DNA of 38,552 bases from Frankiaceae bacterium (GTDB lineage: Bacteria > Actinomycetota > Actinomycetes > JAFAQI01), in NCBI GenBank assembly GCA_030840585.1, contig JAVEEG010000039.1, positions 1-38,552 on the forward strand, given 5' to 3'. A program made the translations under genes and the position numbers. The notes beneath the pieces are model-generated. The model had not been told where the DNA came from. It saw only the letters and a program-made list of their open reading frames with translations, and did no database searches. Shown here in pieces: positions 25,040 through 33,792 of the stretch. Position 1 is the first letter of the stretch. The number at the start of each line of letters is the position of its first letter.

Positions 25040-25384
25040 TCAGCCTTCCTGGCACGGGTCGGGGCCGGTGCCGATGTGCGCGCAGTAGTGGCCCTGTGTC
25101 ACCAGCAGGATGAGTCCGATCGAGAACACCACCGCGATGATCCCGGTCACCAGCCCGGCCGTCGCTTGGCCGTGGTTGCTCGCCTGACCCAGGCGCGCGC
25201 GATTGCGGCCGATGATGCCGAAGATGATCGCGAGCACGCCGCAGACGATGCCGATGAAGACGGTGAAGAACAGCACCAGCCCGATGATCCCGAGCACCAT
25301 CGCGGCGGTGCCGAGCCCGTTCTGTTGCGGGGTCGGGTAACCGCCCGGCTGCTGGTATCCGCCGTACGGCGGCAGGTCACTCAT
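25040..25384 (-). CDS. DUF4190-type membrane protein, paralogue
   Basis: 114 residues. A proline/glycine/tyrosine-rich tail (SDLPPYGGYQQPGGYPTPQQ) precedes [20 protein letters not shown], the element GVLAIIFGIIGRNRARLG and TAGLVTGIIAVVFSIGLILL. The block [12 protein letters not shown] is identical in its neighbour, a clear sign of tandem duplication. The C terminus has two cysteines (HYCAHIGTGPDPCQEG), at spacing comparable with the paralogue's, so an extracytoplasmic disulfide is possible. The ATG at 25384 lies within the last bases of the cysteinyl-tRNA synthetase gene (overlap 25377-25384), so translation may be coupled. Confidence 0.82.
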   Translation of the reverse strand: MSDLPPYGGYQQPGGYPTPQQNGLGTAAMVLGIIGLVLFFTVFIGIVCGVLAIIFGIIGRNRARLGQASNHGQATAGLVTGIIAVVFSIGLILLVTQGHYCAHIGTGPDPCQEG

Positions 25385-26813
25385 GAGTACCTCCGGTTCG
25401 CGACCACGACTGTCCACCAGGTCCGTCGACGACGGCGACACCGAGACCGGCCAGCTGATCGCGGAGCCGATCCGACATCGCCCAATCCTTAGCCTCCCGT
25501 GCCGCGGCCCGGGCGTCGAGCAAGGCTCGTGCATCGTCGCTGAGGTCGGCGGCGTCGTTGCGCGGCCGACCGACGTCGCGGACGAGATCAAGTCCGAGCA
25601 GCCGATCGGCCCACGCGAACGTCTCGAACTTCGCTCCGGGCGCGACGCCGTCGTTCTTCTCCAGCTCGCCGAGCGCGACCAGCGCACTCGGGGTGTCGAG
25701 GTCGTCGTCGAACGCCGCGGTGAATCGCGCGACGGTCTCGGCGTGCATCGGTGCCGACGGTGCCTCGGCCCACTCGGCGACCCGGCTGCGCCACCGCCCG
25801 AGCCGCCGGTCCGCGCCGGCTAGCGCATCCCAGGTGAGGTTCATCTGCTGGCGGTAGCGGCCGGTGAGAAAGAACAGCCGGACCGCAAGTGCGTCGTAGC
25901 CCCGCGCGACGACATCGTCGACGAGCACGACGTTGCCGGTGGACTTCGCCATCTTGCGGCCGTCGGCGAGCAGGTGCTCGCCGTGCACCCAGCGCCGTAC
26001 CACTTCGTGACCGACCGCGGACTCGGACTGCGCGCGCTCGTCCTCGTGGTGCGGGAAGCGCAGGTCGACCCCAGCCGTGTGCACGTCGAATGTGTCGCCG
26101 AGGAAGTGCAGCGACATCGCCGAGCACTCGATGTGCCACCCCGGAAAACCCTTGCCCCACGGGGATTCCCACACCATCTGCCGTTGGCTGCCGGCGTGCT
26201 TCCACAGTGCCCAGTCGGCGTGGAACCGCTTGCCCGCGCTGAGCTCGCCCGCGTCCTGCCGGTGGCCGGCGCGCAGGTCCTCCAGCCGGTTACCGGACAG
26301 CGCGCCGTACGACGGGAACGACTGCGCGGCGAAGTACACCGACCCGTCGTCGCCGACATAGGCGTGGTCGGTCTCGATGAGCTTCGCGATCAGCTCGATC
26401 ATCAGGTCGATGCACTCGGAGGCGCGCGGGTAGTGGTCCGCCGGGTGGATGTTGAGCCGGCTGCAGTCGGTCCGGAACTCCGCCTCGTAGTGCCGCGCTA
26501 TCTCGAACGGATCGCGGTTCTGCTCGCGCGCGGCCAGCAGCATCTTGTCCTCACCGGCGAGCTCGATGCCGGTGTCGTCGGCCAGGTGCCCCACGTCGGT
26601 GATGTTCTGCACCAGCTTGGTCCGCCAGCCGTGCAGCACTTCGCCGGTCCGCGCGATCAGGTCACCGAGGACGAAGGTGCGCAGGTTGCCGACGTGCTGC
26701 GACCGGTACACCGTCGGCCCGCACGCGTACAGCGTCAGCAGCCGATCCCGCGACGGCGCGATGTCCTCGTGCCGCCGCGTCATCGTGTCGGTCAGCCGCA
26801 GCACGTGAACCAC
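25377..26813 (-). CDS. cysS: Cysteinyl-tRNA synthetase, divergent form
   Basis: 478 residues of a class I CysRS, which charges tRNA-Cys. The zinc ligands are all present: Cys31 in YACGPTVY, Cys230 in GWHIECSAM, and His255 and Glu259 in FPHHEDE, with the same 25-residue Cys-His spacing as in E. coli. The HIGH signature is HVGN (40-43) and KMSKS is KMAKS (287-291). MshC, the mycothiol paralogue, has CGITPYDATHLGHA instead, so this is not MshC. The N-terminal CGPTVYRSQHVGN differs from the usual actinobacterial housekeeping form as I remember it (CGATVQ...HIGH), so it may be a second or laterally acquired copy. The C-terminal domain is short. Confidence 0.87.
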   Translation of the reverse strand: MVHVLRLTDTMTRRHEDIAPSRDRLLTLYACGPTVYRSQHVGNLRTFVLGDLIARTGEVLHGWRTKLVQNITDVGHLADDTGIELAGEDKMLLAAREQNRDPFEIARHYEAEFRTDCSRLNIHPADHYPRASECIDLMIELIAKLIETDHAYVGDDGSVYFAAQSFPSYGALSGNRLEDLRAGHRQDAGELSAGKRFHADWALWKHAGSQRQMVWESPWGKGFPGWHIECSAMSLHFLGDTFDVHTAGVDLRFPHHEDERAQSESAVGHEVVRRWVHGEHLLADGRKMAKSTGNVVLVDDVVARGYDALAVRLFFLTGRYRQQMNLTWDALAGADRRLGRWRSRVAEWAEAPSAPMHAETVARFTAAFDDDLDTPSALVALGELEKNDGVAPGAKFETFAWADRLLGLDLVRDVGRPRNDAADLSDDARALLDARAAAREAKDWAMSDRLRDQLAGLGVAVVDGPGGQSWSRTGGTHE

Positions 26814-26822
26814 CCTATGGGT

Positions 26823-27719
26823 CTACGCCGGGGCGACCGGGATGGCGAGTTGCCGCCGGTGATTCGCCGCCGTGTCGACGGTGAACCAGGCGAGCGCGAT
26901 CCAGACCAGCACGAAGCCGACGAGACGGCCCGGCGGCATCGGTTCGTGCCGGACCAGCACACCGATCAGGAACTGCATCGTCGGCGTCACGTACTGCATG
27001 AGCCCGAGCCGGCTCAACGGCACCCGCGCGGCGGCGCCGGCGAACGCGAGCAATGGGATCGCGGTGACGACACCGGCGGAGACCAGCAGCGCCGCGTGGT
27101 CCGCGCCGTGACTGCGGAAGGTCGTCGTACCGACGAACGCGCCGGTCACGACGTAGACCAGTGCGAGCGGGGTCAGCACCGCGGTCTCGACGACGAGCCC
27201 TTCGACCGCCGGGACACCGACGATCTTCTTGACCAGCCCGTACGTGCCGAAGCTACTCGCCAGCACGAGTGCGATCCATGGCAGCCGGCCCGAGTCGATC
27301 GTGAGGACGATGACACCCAGCGCGGCGAGCGCGACCGCGGCCCATTGGTTACGGCGCAACCGTTCACCGAGTACGACGACGCCGAGCGCCACCGACACCA
27401 GCGGGTTGACGAAATAGCCGAGCGACGTCTCGACCACGTGATGGCTGTTGACGCCCCAGATGTAGACACCCCAGTTGACCGCTATCAGCACCGCGGCCGC
27501 GACCAGCAACAGCAGCGGCCGCCGGCCACGCGGCAGTGTCCGCAGTGATCGGGATCGGACCAGCAGCACCAGCCCGACGAGGACCAGCGACCACAGCACC
27601 CGGTGGGCGAGGATCTCGACCGCGCCGGCCGGTTCGAGCAGCGGCCAGTAGAGCGGGAACAGGCCCCAGAGCAAGTACGCCGCGAACCCGAGCACGGTGC
27701 CGCGGCGTTCCTCACTCAC
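26823..27719 (-). CDS. rarD: EamA-family transporter RarD
   Basis: A 298-residue drug/metabolite-superfamily permease of the RarD type with ten helices. The diagnostic start is GFAAYLLWGLFPLYWPLLEP followed by EILAHRVLWSLVLVG. ETSLGYFVNPLVSVALGVVVLGERL is the classic EamA motif in the first half, and QYVTPTMQFLIGVLVRHEPM is its counterpart in the second. RarD proteins are annotated for chloramphenicol sensitivity, but real substrates are unknown. The ATG overlaps the end of the upstream acetyltransferase by eight bases, and the stop lies ten bases before cysS, so the genes likely form an operon on the minus strand. Confidence 0.92.
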   Translation of the reverse strand: MSEERRGTVLGFAAYLLWGLFPLYWPLLEPAGAVEILAHRVLWSLVLVGLVLLVRSRSLRTLPRGRRPLLLLVAAAVLIAVNWGVYIWGVNSHHVVETSLGYFVNPLVSVALGVVVLGERLRRNQWAAVALAALGVIVLTIDSGRLPWIALVLASSFGTYGLVKKIVGVPAVEGLVVETAVLTPLALVYVVTGAFVGTTTFRSHGADHAALLVSAGVVTAIPLLAFAGAAARVPLSRLGLMQYVTPTMQFLIGVLVRHEPMPPGRLVGFVLVWIALAWFTVDTAANHRRQLAIPVAPA

Positions 27720-28641
27720 CTGCCGACGCTACCCAGTGCGTGTAGTGGTGATGGACCGCGAAACCGAGACGTTCGTATAGCGCGCGGGCCGCGTCGTTGC
27801 CGGCGGCCACTTGCAGGTACGCGTGCCGGGCGCCGTTGCCGGTGGCCCAGCGCAGCGCCGCCGCGGAGATCGCTCGGGCCAGTCCTTGCCGCCGGGCCCG
27901 CGGCGCGACCTCGACCGCGAACAGCCCGGCCCAACGGCCGTCCACGGCGACCCGCGCGATCGCGTCGCAGCCCGCTGCGGTGCCCCGCGCGGACAGGAAC
28001 GCGACCGCCGGATGGTTGCTGAGAACCTTGGTTGCGACGGCTGGCAGCGGTCCGTCGGAGGTGCGGTACGCCGCCAGCCACTCCGGGTCGGGGATCTCGT
28101 CGATCCGGATCGGCGGGCCGTCGCCGGTGCCGAGCGGCCGCAACACGTGCGCGATCTCGGCGGTCAGCACGTCATCGACACCGCCGTCGATCCAGTTGCG
28201 ATTGCTGAGGATTTGCGCCAATTCGGGATTGTCCCCGACGAGTTGGATCCGGGCCGGCAGCGAGCGGTCGGCGTACCACTTCTCGACGCTGCTGACCGCC
28301 TCGTCCAGCGGAATTCCGGGGTCGCCGACCGCGAGCGCGGAGTTGGCCCGCGCGGTGAACCCGCCGGACGCGCGCAGCAACCAGTCGCCGAGCGCGGCGG
28401 TTTCCAGGGCGCGCCAACCCGCGGCCGCGACGAGTTCGAGGTCGGTGGCGCTGATCCGGCGCGCGGGCCCCGGTGGCACCACCCGGCTGGCGGTGATCGA
28501 GGCGACCGGTACGTCCGCCAGCCGGCCGTCGCGGCGCCGTACCACCAACGTCTCCGCGGTCCGGGACAGGACGACGCCGACGATCTCCGTCGCACCGGTC
28601 GCGGTGGCGACGCGGAGGCTGACCGTCTCGCCGACTTCCAC
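27712..28641 (-). CDS. GNAT acetyltransferase with N-terminal beta domain, possible Cg3035-type N-acetylglutamate synthase
   Basis: 309 residues. Residues 1-60 form an SH3-like beta domain (VSLRVATATGATEIVGVVLS with TLVVRRRDGRLADVPV). The C-terminal GNAT domain has FAVEVAPRARRQGLARAIS (the acetyl-CoA binding R/Q-x-x-G-x-A loop) and AYLQVAAGNDAARALYERLGF. The middle (ALETAALGDWLLRASGGFTARANS) is conserved in a long GNAT group that includes the Corynebacterium glutamicum N-acetylglutamate synthase Cg3035. That assignment is possible but not proven here. It is divergent from the ferredoxin gene at 28689, with 47 bases between starts. Confidence 0.72.
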   Translation of the reverse strand: MEVGETVSLRVATATGATEIVGVVLSRTAETLVVRRRDGRLADVPVASITASRVVPPGPARRISATDLELVAAAGWRALETAALGDWLLRASGGFTARANSALAVGDPGIPLDEAVSSVEKWYADRSLPARIQLVGDNPELAQILSNRNWIDGGVDDVLTAEIAHVLRPLGTGDGPPIRIDEIPDPEWLAAYRTSDGPLPAVATKVLSNHPAVAFLSARGTAAGCDAIARVAVDGRWAGLFAVEVAPRARRQGLARAISAAALRWATGNGARHAYLQVAAGNDAARALYERLGFAVHHHYTHWVASAGE

Positions 28642-28688
28642 CTCGGCGATACTAGGAACCGCGCCATCTTCTGGAGGAGGACAGCACC

Positions 28689-29021
28689 GTGACCTACGTC
28701 ATCGCCGAGCCGTGCGTGGACGTGCTCGACCGGGCGTGCATCGAGGAATGCCCCGTGGACTGCATCTACGAGGGCAAGCGGATGCTGTACATCCACCCCG
28801 ACGAGTGTGTCGACTGTGGCGCGTGCGAGCCGGTCTGCCCGGTCGAGGCGATCTTCTACGAAGACGACACCCCGGAGCAGTGGAAGGAGTACTACAAGGC
28901 CAATGTCGAGTTCTTCAACGACATCGGCTCGCCCGGCGGTGCGTCGAAGATCGGCAAGATCGACAAGGACCACCCGCTGATCGAGGGCTTGCCGCCGGAC
29001 ATCAACGAGGGCAAACACTGA
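28689..29021 (+). CDS. fdxA: 7Fe ferredoxin (3Fe-4S/4Fe-4S), FdxA-type
   Basis: 110 residues. The cysteines at 9, 17, 21, 25, 40, 43, 46 and 50 match the 7Fe ferredoxin pattern. By comparison with Azotobacter ferredoxin I, C9, C17 and C50 would hold the 3Fe-4S cluster, C21, C40, C43 and C46 the 4Fe-4S cluster, and C25 would be free. The C-terminal extension YKANVEFFNDIGSPGGASKI is typical of actinobacterial FdxA/FdxC. It carries electrons to unknown partners, often cytochromes P450. GGAGGAGG eight bases before the GTG is a strong ribosome site. The stop overlaps the dapC start region, an arrangement also known in mycobacteria (Rv1177-Rv1178). Confidence 0.95.
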   Translation: MTYVIAEPCVDVLDRACIEECPVDCIYEGKRMLYIHPDECVDCGACEPVCPVEAIFYEDDTPEQWKEYYKANVEFFNDIGSPGGASKIGKIDKDHPLIEGLPPDINEGKH

Positions 29022-30106
29022 TCGGGTCGCTCCCGGACTTTCCCTGGGACACCATCGCCGCCGCGGCTGCCCGCGCCCGCGCGCATCCCGACGGCATCGT
29101 CGACCTGTCGGTCGGCACACCGGTCGACCCGACACCGGCGTTCATCCAGCGCGCGTTGTCCGACGCCGCCGACGCGCCGGGCTACCCGCTGACCGCCGGC
29201 ACTGCTGCCTGGCGCACGGCGGCCGCGGGTTGGCTGCGGCGCCGCTTCGGCGCCGAAGTGCCACCCGACACGGGTGTGCTGCCGGTGATCGGCACCAAGG
29301 AACTCGTCGCGTGGCTGCCGACACTGCTCGGCGCCGGTTCGGTCGGCTTCCCGTCGTTGGCGTATCCGACGTACGACGTCGGTGCCCGGATCGCCGGCGC
29401 GCGTTCGGTGCCGGTCGACGCGCTCGTGTCGCTCGGACCAGACCGGCTCGACCTGCTCTGGATCAACTCGCCGTCGAACCCCACCGGTCGAGTGCTGCCG
29501 CCCGAACACCTGCGCAAGGTCGTCGACTGGGCCCGCGAGCGCGGCTGCGTCGTCGCGAGCGACGAGTGTTACGCCGACCTCTGGTACGACGGCGAGCCGC
29601 CGGTGTCGGTGCTCTCGCCGTCGGTGTGCGGCGGCTCGCTCGACGGGCTGCTCGCGGTGCACTCGTTGTCGAAGCGGTCGAACCTGGCCGGCTACCGGGC
29701 CGGGTTCGTTGCCGGTGATCCGGCGCTGATCACTCGGTTGCTCGCCGTCCGCAAGCACGCCGGCATGATGGTGCCCGCGCCGGTCCAGGCGGCGATGGCG
29801 GCCGCGCTCGATGACGACGAACACGTTGCGGCGCAACGACTTTTGTACGCCTCGCGGCGGGCGGCGCTGCTGCCGGCATTGGAGCGAGCCGGCTTCGTGG
29901 TCGACGGCGGCGACGCCAGCCTGTACCTCTGGGCATCTCGCGGCGAGCCTTGCCGGCGTACCGTCGACGACCTCGCCGAGTTGGGCATCCTGGTTGCGCC
30001 GGGGGAGTTCTACGGCCCAACCGGTGGGCAACATGTGCGGGTCGCGTTGACCGCGACCGACGAGCGGATCGCGGCGGCGGTCGCGCGACTCAAGGAGGCG
30101 TCGTGA
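29018..30106 (+). CDS. dapC: Succinyldiaminopimelate transaminase DapC, non-canonical start
   Basis: About 362 residues of a PLP-dependent fold-type I aminotransferase. DapC converts N-succinyl-2-amino-6-ketopimelate to N-succinyl-diaminopimelate in lysine and cell-wall synthesis. The start of the homology, LPDFPWDTIAAAAARARAHP, is typical. WINSPSNPTGRVLP carries the Asn-Pro motif, SDECYADLWYDG binds the cofactor ring, and HSLSKRSNLAGYRAGF contains the catalytic Lys. No ATG, GTG or TTG lies between the upstream family-unlike region and LPDFPW. CTG at 29018, overlapping the ferredoxin stop as CTGA, fits best. dapD and dapE lie within 3 kb, supporting the pathway role. Confidence 0.85.
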   Translation: MIGSLPDFPWDTIAAAAARARAHPDGIVDLSVGTPVDPTPAFIQRALSDAADAPGYPLTAGTAAWRTAAAGWLRRRFGAEVPPDTGVLPVIGTKELVAWLPTLLGAGSVGFPSLAYPTYDVGARIAGARSVPVDALVSLGPDRLDLLWINSPSNPTGRVLPPEHLRKVVDWARERGCVVASDECYADLWYDGEPPVSVLSPSVCGGSLDGLLAVHSLSKRSNLAGYRAGFVAGDPALITRLLAVRKHAGMMVPAPVQAAMAAALDDDEHVAAQRLLYASRRAALLPALERAGFVVDGGDASLYLWASRGEPCRRTVDDLAELGILVAPGEFYGPTGGQHVRVALTATDERIAAAVARLKEAS

Positions 30107-30378
30107 CCGAAGTCCCGGATCAGCCGCACGCGCACTTGCACGTGCCGGACGAGCAGATCGAAGGCACCTACGCCGACTTCGTGAGCGTGTGGCACAGCAA
30201 GGACGCGTTCGTGCTCGACTTCGCCGTTCTCGCGCAGCCGGTGACCGCGGCGCAGTTCATGGCGCGCGTCGTGGCGCGGGTGCGCATTCCGCCGTCGCAG
30301 GTGTTCGAAATCATGAAGGCGCTGGAGCAGCAACTGACCGCCTGGGAAGCCGAGCGCGCCGCGGAGCCGCCGGCCTAG
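30103..30378 (+). CDS. DUF3467 small protein
   Basis: 91 residues of the DUF3467 family: LHVPDEQIEGTYADFVSVWH, then FVLDFAVLAQPVTAAQFMARVV, RIPPSQVFEIMKALEQQLT. The family is widespread, and its function is unknown to me. The GTG overlaps the dapC stop (GTGA). The stop TAG lies in a CTAG palindrome shared with the convergent acetyltransferase, so both genes end on the same four bases. The predicted protein is cytoplasmic, with strand-helix composition and no cysteines. Confidence 0.85.
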   Translation: MTEVPDQPHAHLHVPDEQIEGTYADFVSVWHSKDAFVLDFAVLAQPVTAAQFMARVVARVRIPPSQVFEIMKALEQQLTAWEAERAAEPPA

Positions 30379-30842
30379 AGCTTCTTGGCGAACCAGTGGG
30401 TCGCGTAGGCGTTGTCGTTGTACGCCGGGATCTCCGCCCAGCCGGCCTTGCGATACAGCGTCATGGCGGCGGCGAGGATCTCGTTGGTGTCGAGCCGGCA
30501 TTCGGTCGCGCCGAGCTCGCGGGCCGCGTTCTCCAGCGCGTCGAGCAACTGCCGGCCGGCGCCCTGGCCGCGGGCCTCCGGGGCCAGCCACATGCGCTTG
30601 ATCTCGGCGGTCTGCGGGTCGAGCAGCTTGACCGCGCCGCAGCCGATCGGGTTGCCGTCGTCGGCGCGGACCACGAGAAAGATGCCGTTCGGCGGCGTCA
30701 GCTCGTCGGGGTCGGCGGAGACCGAGGCCTTCGGGTCGAAGCCGGCCGGGAAGGCGGCGGCGATCTCGTCGACGTAGAGCGCGACGAGCACCCGCGCCTC
30801 GACCGACGCCGCGCTGACCGCCTCGATCTTCACCTCGGCCAT
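30375..30842 (-). CDS. GNAT family N-acetyltransferase
   Basis: 155 residues. The core GNAT elements are IFLVVRADDGNPIGCGAVKLL (strands 2-3), AEIKRMWLAPEARGQGAGRQLL (strand 4 and the acetyl-CoA pyrophosphate loop R-G-Q-G-A-G) and the C-terminal LYRKAGWAEIPAYN. The substrate is not predictable, although the KRMWLAPEARGQG form is common among small-molecule and amino-acid acetyltransferases. The ATG at 30842 is preceded by GGGGAAG, which is close but plausible as a ribosome site. A GTG nine bases upstream is the alternative. The stop overlaps the DUF3467 gene by four bases. Confidence 0.85.
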   Translation of the reverse strand: MAEVKIEAVSAASVEARVLVALYVDEIAAAFPAGFDPKASVSADPDELTPPNGIFLVVRADDGNPIGCGAVKLLDPQTAEIKRMWLAPEARGQGAGRQLLDALENAARELGATECRLDTNEILAAAMTLYRKAGWAEIPAYNDNAYATHWFAKKL

Positions 30843-30935
30843 CTTCCCCACTTTGCCCGACCTTTACGAGTCGGAGGCGGTTCGCCAAGCGTGCGGATCC
30901 GCCCAGTTCCGGCGAAACTCAAGCAAAGTCCGGGG

Positions 30936-31859
30936 TCAGTTCGCGTGCAGCGCGGCGTTGAGGCCGCCCCACGTCCCGGATCGCGGCCGCGCCTCCAGGG
31001 CACCGGTCACGCTGTTGCGCCAGAACAACAGGTTGTCGGCGCCGGACAACTCTCGGGCCGCGACAACCTGACCATCGGGCAGCGTCACCTTGGACCCCGC
31101 GGTCACGTAGCACCCCGCCTCTACGACGCAGTCGTCGCCGAGCGGAATCCCGATTCCGCTATTGGCGCCGAGCAGGCATCGCTCACCCAGCGACACCACG
31201 ATCGAGCCACCGCCGGACAGCGTCCCGATGATCGACGCGCCGCCGCCGATGTCAGTGCCGTCACCCACCACCACGCCGGCCGAAATCCGGCCCTCGACCA
31301 TCGACGTACCGAGCGTCCCGGCGTTGTAGTTGACGAAGCCCTCGTGCATCACCGTCGTACCCGGGGACAGGTACGCACCCAGCCGCACCCGATCGGCGTC
31401 AGCGATCCGGACGCCGGACGGTACGACGTAGTCGGTCATCCGCGGGAACTTGTCGACGCCGTACACCTCGAGCCGGTGACCGGCGGCGCGAGCTCGCAGT
31501 CGCACCGCGTCGGCGTCCTCGGCCGGCACCGGGCCGAGTGAGGTCCACGCGACGTTCGTCAGCAACCCGAACAGCCCGTCGAGGGAAACCTCGTGCGGCT
31601 TCACCAACCTGTGCGACAACAGATGCAGCCGCAGGTACACGTCGAGCGCATCCGCAGGCGCCGCCGCCAACGACTCGATCCCTACGACGACCGGCTCCGT
31701 CGACACGCCGCACAACGGGTCCGCGCCGGTCGGCAGGTCCAACGGCGTAACCGAACCGGAGCCCAACGACGGCGATGGAAACCACGCGTCCAGCACCCGG
31801 CCGTCGGCGGCATACGTCGCGATGCCGGCCGCGACCGCAGGCTCGTCCCGAACGCTCAT
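30936..31859 (-). CDS. dapD: Tetrahydrodipicolinate N-succinyltransferase DapD (actinobacterial type)
   Basis: 307 residues. DapD transfers succinyl from succinyl-CoA to tetrahydrodipicolinate, the first committed step of the succinylase branch to meso-diaminopimelate and lysine. The C-terminal half is a left-handed beta-helix of hexapeptide repeats: [58 protein letters not shown] and [21 protein letters not shown]. The N-terminal domain, with [19 protein letters not shown], is the actinobacterial form. It is divergent from dapE with only 26 bases between starts, so the promoters must overlap each other or the coding regions. Confidence 0.95.
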   Translation of the reverse strand: MSVRDEPAVAAGIATYAADGRVLDAWFPSPSLGSGSVTPLDLPTGADPLCGVSTEPVVVGIESLAAAPADALDVYLRLHLLSHRLVKPHEVSLDGLFGLLTNVAWTSLGPVPAEDADAVRLRARAAGHRLEVYGVDKFPRMTDYVVPSGVRIADADRVRLGAYLSPGTTVMHEGFVNYNAGTLGTSMVEGRISAGVVVGDGTDIGGGASIIGTLSGGGSIVVSLGERCLLGANSGIGIPLGDDCVVEAGCYVTAGSKVTLPDGQVVAARELSGADNLLFWRNSVTGALEARPRSGTWGGLNAALHAN

Positions 31860-31885
31860 CGCCCGCCACCATAGGGTGGGAGCCG

Positions 31886-32941
31886 ATGATCGACCTCACC
31901 CTGCCCGGTGACGCGCTGACCGCGAGCCTCGTCGACGTACCCAGCGTGTCCGGTGGCGAGAGCCGGCTGGCCGACGAGGTCGAGCGGGCGTTGCGCGAGT
32001 TGCCGCATCTCGTCGTCGAACGCGACGGCGATGCAATCGCCGCGCGCACCGAGCTCGGACGCGATCACCGGGTCGTCGTCGCCGGCCATCTCGACACCGT
32101 CCCGATCGCCGACAACCTGCCGAGCCGCCGCGACGGCGACCGGCTGTTCGGCTGCGGTACGTCGGACATGAAGGCCGGCATCGCGGTCATGCTCAAAGTT
32201 GCGGCCGGGCTGGAGACACCGCGGCACGACGTGACCTGGCTCTTCTACGACAACGAAGAAGTCGAAGCGGCCCGCAACGGTCTCGGTCGGGTCGCGCGCA
32301 ACACCCCGCAGTGGCTGACCGCCGACCTCGCCGTGCTCATGGAGCCGACCGCGAACCGGATCGAAGCCGGCTGCCAAGGCACGCTGCGGGCTCTCGTCGT
32401 GATCCCGGGACGGCGCGCGCACTCGGCCCGATCGTGGCTCGGCGACAATGCGATCCATCGAGCCGGCGACTTGCTAATCCGGCTGGCGACCTACGAAGCC
32501 CGCCGGGTCGTCATCGACGGCTGCGAGTACCGCGAGGGGCTCAACGCGGTCCGGATCGAAGGCGGCGTGTCCGGCAACGTCGTACCCGACCGCTGCACAT
32601 TGACGGTGAACTATCGGTTCGCGCCGGACCGCAACGAAGCCGACGCGCTCGCGCACGTGCAGGAGATGCTGGCGCCGTACGAGGTCGTGCCGACCGACTC
32701 CTCGCCCGGCGCGTTGCCGCGGTTGGGTGAGCCGGCCGCGGCCGAGTTCGTTGCCGCAGTCGGTGGCGAGCCGGTCGCGAAGCTCGGCTGGACCGACGTC
32801 GCGCGGTTCGCTGCGCTCGGCATCCCGGCGGTCAACTTCGGCCCCGGCGATCCGAACCTCGCGCACACCCGCGAGGAGTACGTCGAGATACCGCGCATCG
32901 GTGAGTGCGAGCGAGTGTTACGCGGCTACCTCGCTGGCTAA
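31886..32941 (+). CDS. dapE: Succinyl-diaminopimelate desuccinylase DapE
   Basis: 351 residues of an M20 zinc metallopeptidase. DapE removes succinate from N-succinyl-LL-diaminopimelate. Zinc and catalytic residues are visible in order: His-x-Asp in [15 protein letters not shown], Asp in [10 protein letters not shown], Glu-Glu in FYDNEEVEA, Glu in [15 protein letters not shown] and the final His in LAHTREEYV. The dimerisation domain insert begins at [15 protein letters not shown]. The neighbourhood with dapD, and dapC 1.8 kb away, makes the assignment firm. ArgE/CPG2-type relatives are excluded mainly by this context and by the length. Confidence 0.95.
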   Translation: MIDLTLPGDALTASLVDVPSVSGGESRLADEVERALRELPHLVVERDGDAIAARTELGRDHRVVVAGHLDTVPIADNLPSRRDGDRLFGCGTSDMKAGIAVMLKVAAGLETPRHDVTWLFYDNEEVEAARNGLGRVARNTPQWLTADLAVLMEPTANRIEAGCQGTLRALVVIPGRRAHSARSWLGDNAIHRAGDLLIRLATYEARRVVIDGCEYREGLNAVRIEGGVSGNVVPDRCTLTVNYRFAPDRNEADALAHVQEMLAPYEVVPTDSSPGALPRLGEPAAAEFVAAVGGEPVAKLGWTDVARFAALGIPAVNFGPGDPNLAHTREEYVEIPRIGECERVLRGYLAG

Positions 32942-32964
32942 TTGGGCCGAGATAACTTCCAGAC

Positions 32965-33792
32965 ATGGTCCAACCCGTCGATCCCGACCGCCCGCCGCAG
33001 AACCCAACCCCGAACACGGCCGCCGAGCAGGCGCCGGAGCGACACCGCCCCGCCCGGGAGAAGCAACGCGGGCCGGTCACGCTGCGCGGGCAGCAAGCGG
33101 TCGAGGGCAGCACCACCGATCAGCGGTTGCTCGACTCGCGCGGGCCGAACGACTGGGTGCACACCGATCCGTGGCGGGTGTTGCGGATCCAGTCCGAGTT
33201 CGTCGAGGGTTTCGGCCTGCTCTCGGAACTGCCGCGCGCGGTCAGCGTGTTCGGGTCCGCGCGGATCCGGCCGGAGACACCGGAGTACGCGACCGGCGAA
33301 CGGCTCGGCGCGGCCCTCGCAAAAGCCGGTTACGCCGTCATTACCGGCGGCGGCCCCGGCTTGATGGAAGCGGTCAACAAGGGCTGCTGTGAAGCCGGCG
33401 GGCTGTCGGTCGGCCTGGGCATCGAGTTGCCGTTCGAGCAGAAAATCAACGACTGGGTGGACGTCGGGCTGAACTTCCGTTACTTCTTCGCCCGCAAGAC
33501 GATGTTCGTGAAGTACGCCCAGGCGTTCGTCGTACTGCCCGGTGGTTTCGGCACGATGGACGAGCTGTTCGAGGCGCTCACCCTCGTGCAGACCGGCAAG
33601 GTCACGTCGTTCCCGGTCGTGCTGCTCGGTGTCGACTACTGGCGCGGGCTGCTCGACTGGTTGCGCGAGACGATGCTGCACGCGGGTGCGATCAACGCGG
33701 TCGACGTGGATCTGTTGCAGCTCACCGACGACGTCGACGAGGCCGTGCGCATCATCGTCGAAGCCGGCACGCACCGCCCTGACCGCCACTGA
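32965..33792 (+). CDS. LOG-family (TIGR00730) Rossmann protein, long form
   Basis: 275 residues. A disordered, proline-rich and charged leader of about 50 residues precedes a Lonely-Guy-type domain, whose members are cytokinin-nucleoside-monophosphate phosphoribohydrolases or related nucleotide hydrolases. VSVFGSARIRPETPEY opens the Rossmann fold. ITGGGPGLMEAVNKGCCEAGG and VLPGGFGTMDELFEALTLVQ contain the signature GGGxGxM and PGGxGTxxE elements, with both catalytic positions intact. It resembles Rv1205, which sits in the same dapE-folP2 neighbourhood in M. tuberculosis. The ATG start gives a leader seen in this longer subgroup. The stop overlaps the next LOG gene (TGATG). Confidence 0.9.
   Translation: MVQPVDPDRPPQNPTPNTAAEQAPERHRPAREKQRGPVTLRGQQAVEGSTTDQRLLDSRGPNDWVHTDPWRVLRIQSEFVEGFGLLSELPRAVSVFGSARIRPETPEYATGERLGAALAKAGYAVITGGGPGLMEAVNKGCCEAGGLSVGLGIELPFEQKINDWVDVGLNFRYFFARKTMFVKYAQAFVVLPGGFGTMDELFEALTLVQTGKVTSFPVVLLGVDYWRGLLDWLRETMLHAGAINAVDVDLLQLTDDVDEAVRIIVEAGTHRPDRH

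Noticed and set aside
25377-26813. MshC (cysteine ligase of mycothiol synthesis)
   Set aside because: MshC proteins read CGITPYDATHLGHA, while this has CGPTVYRSQHVGN and full CysRS layout.
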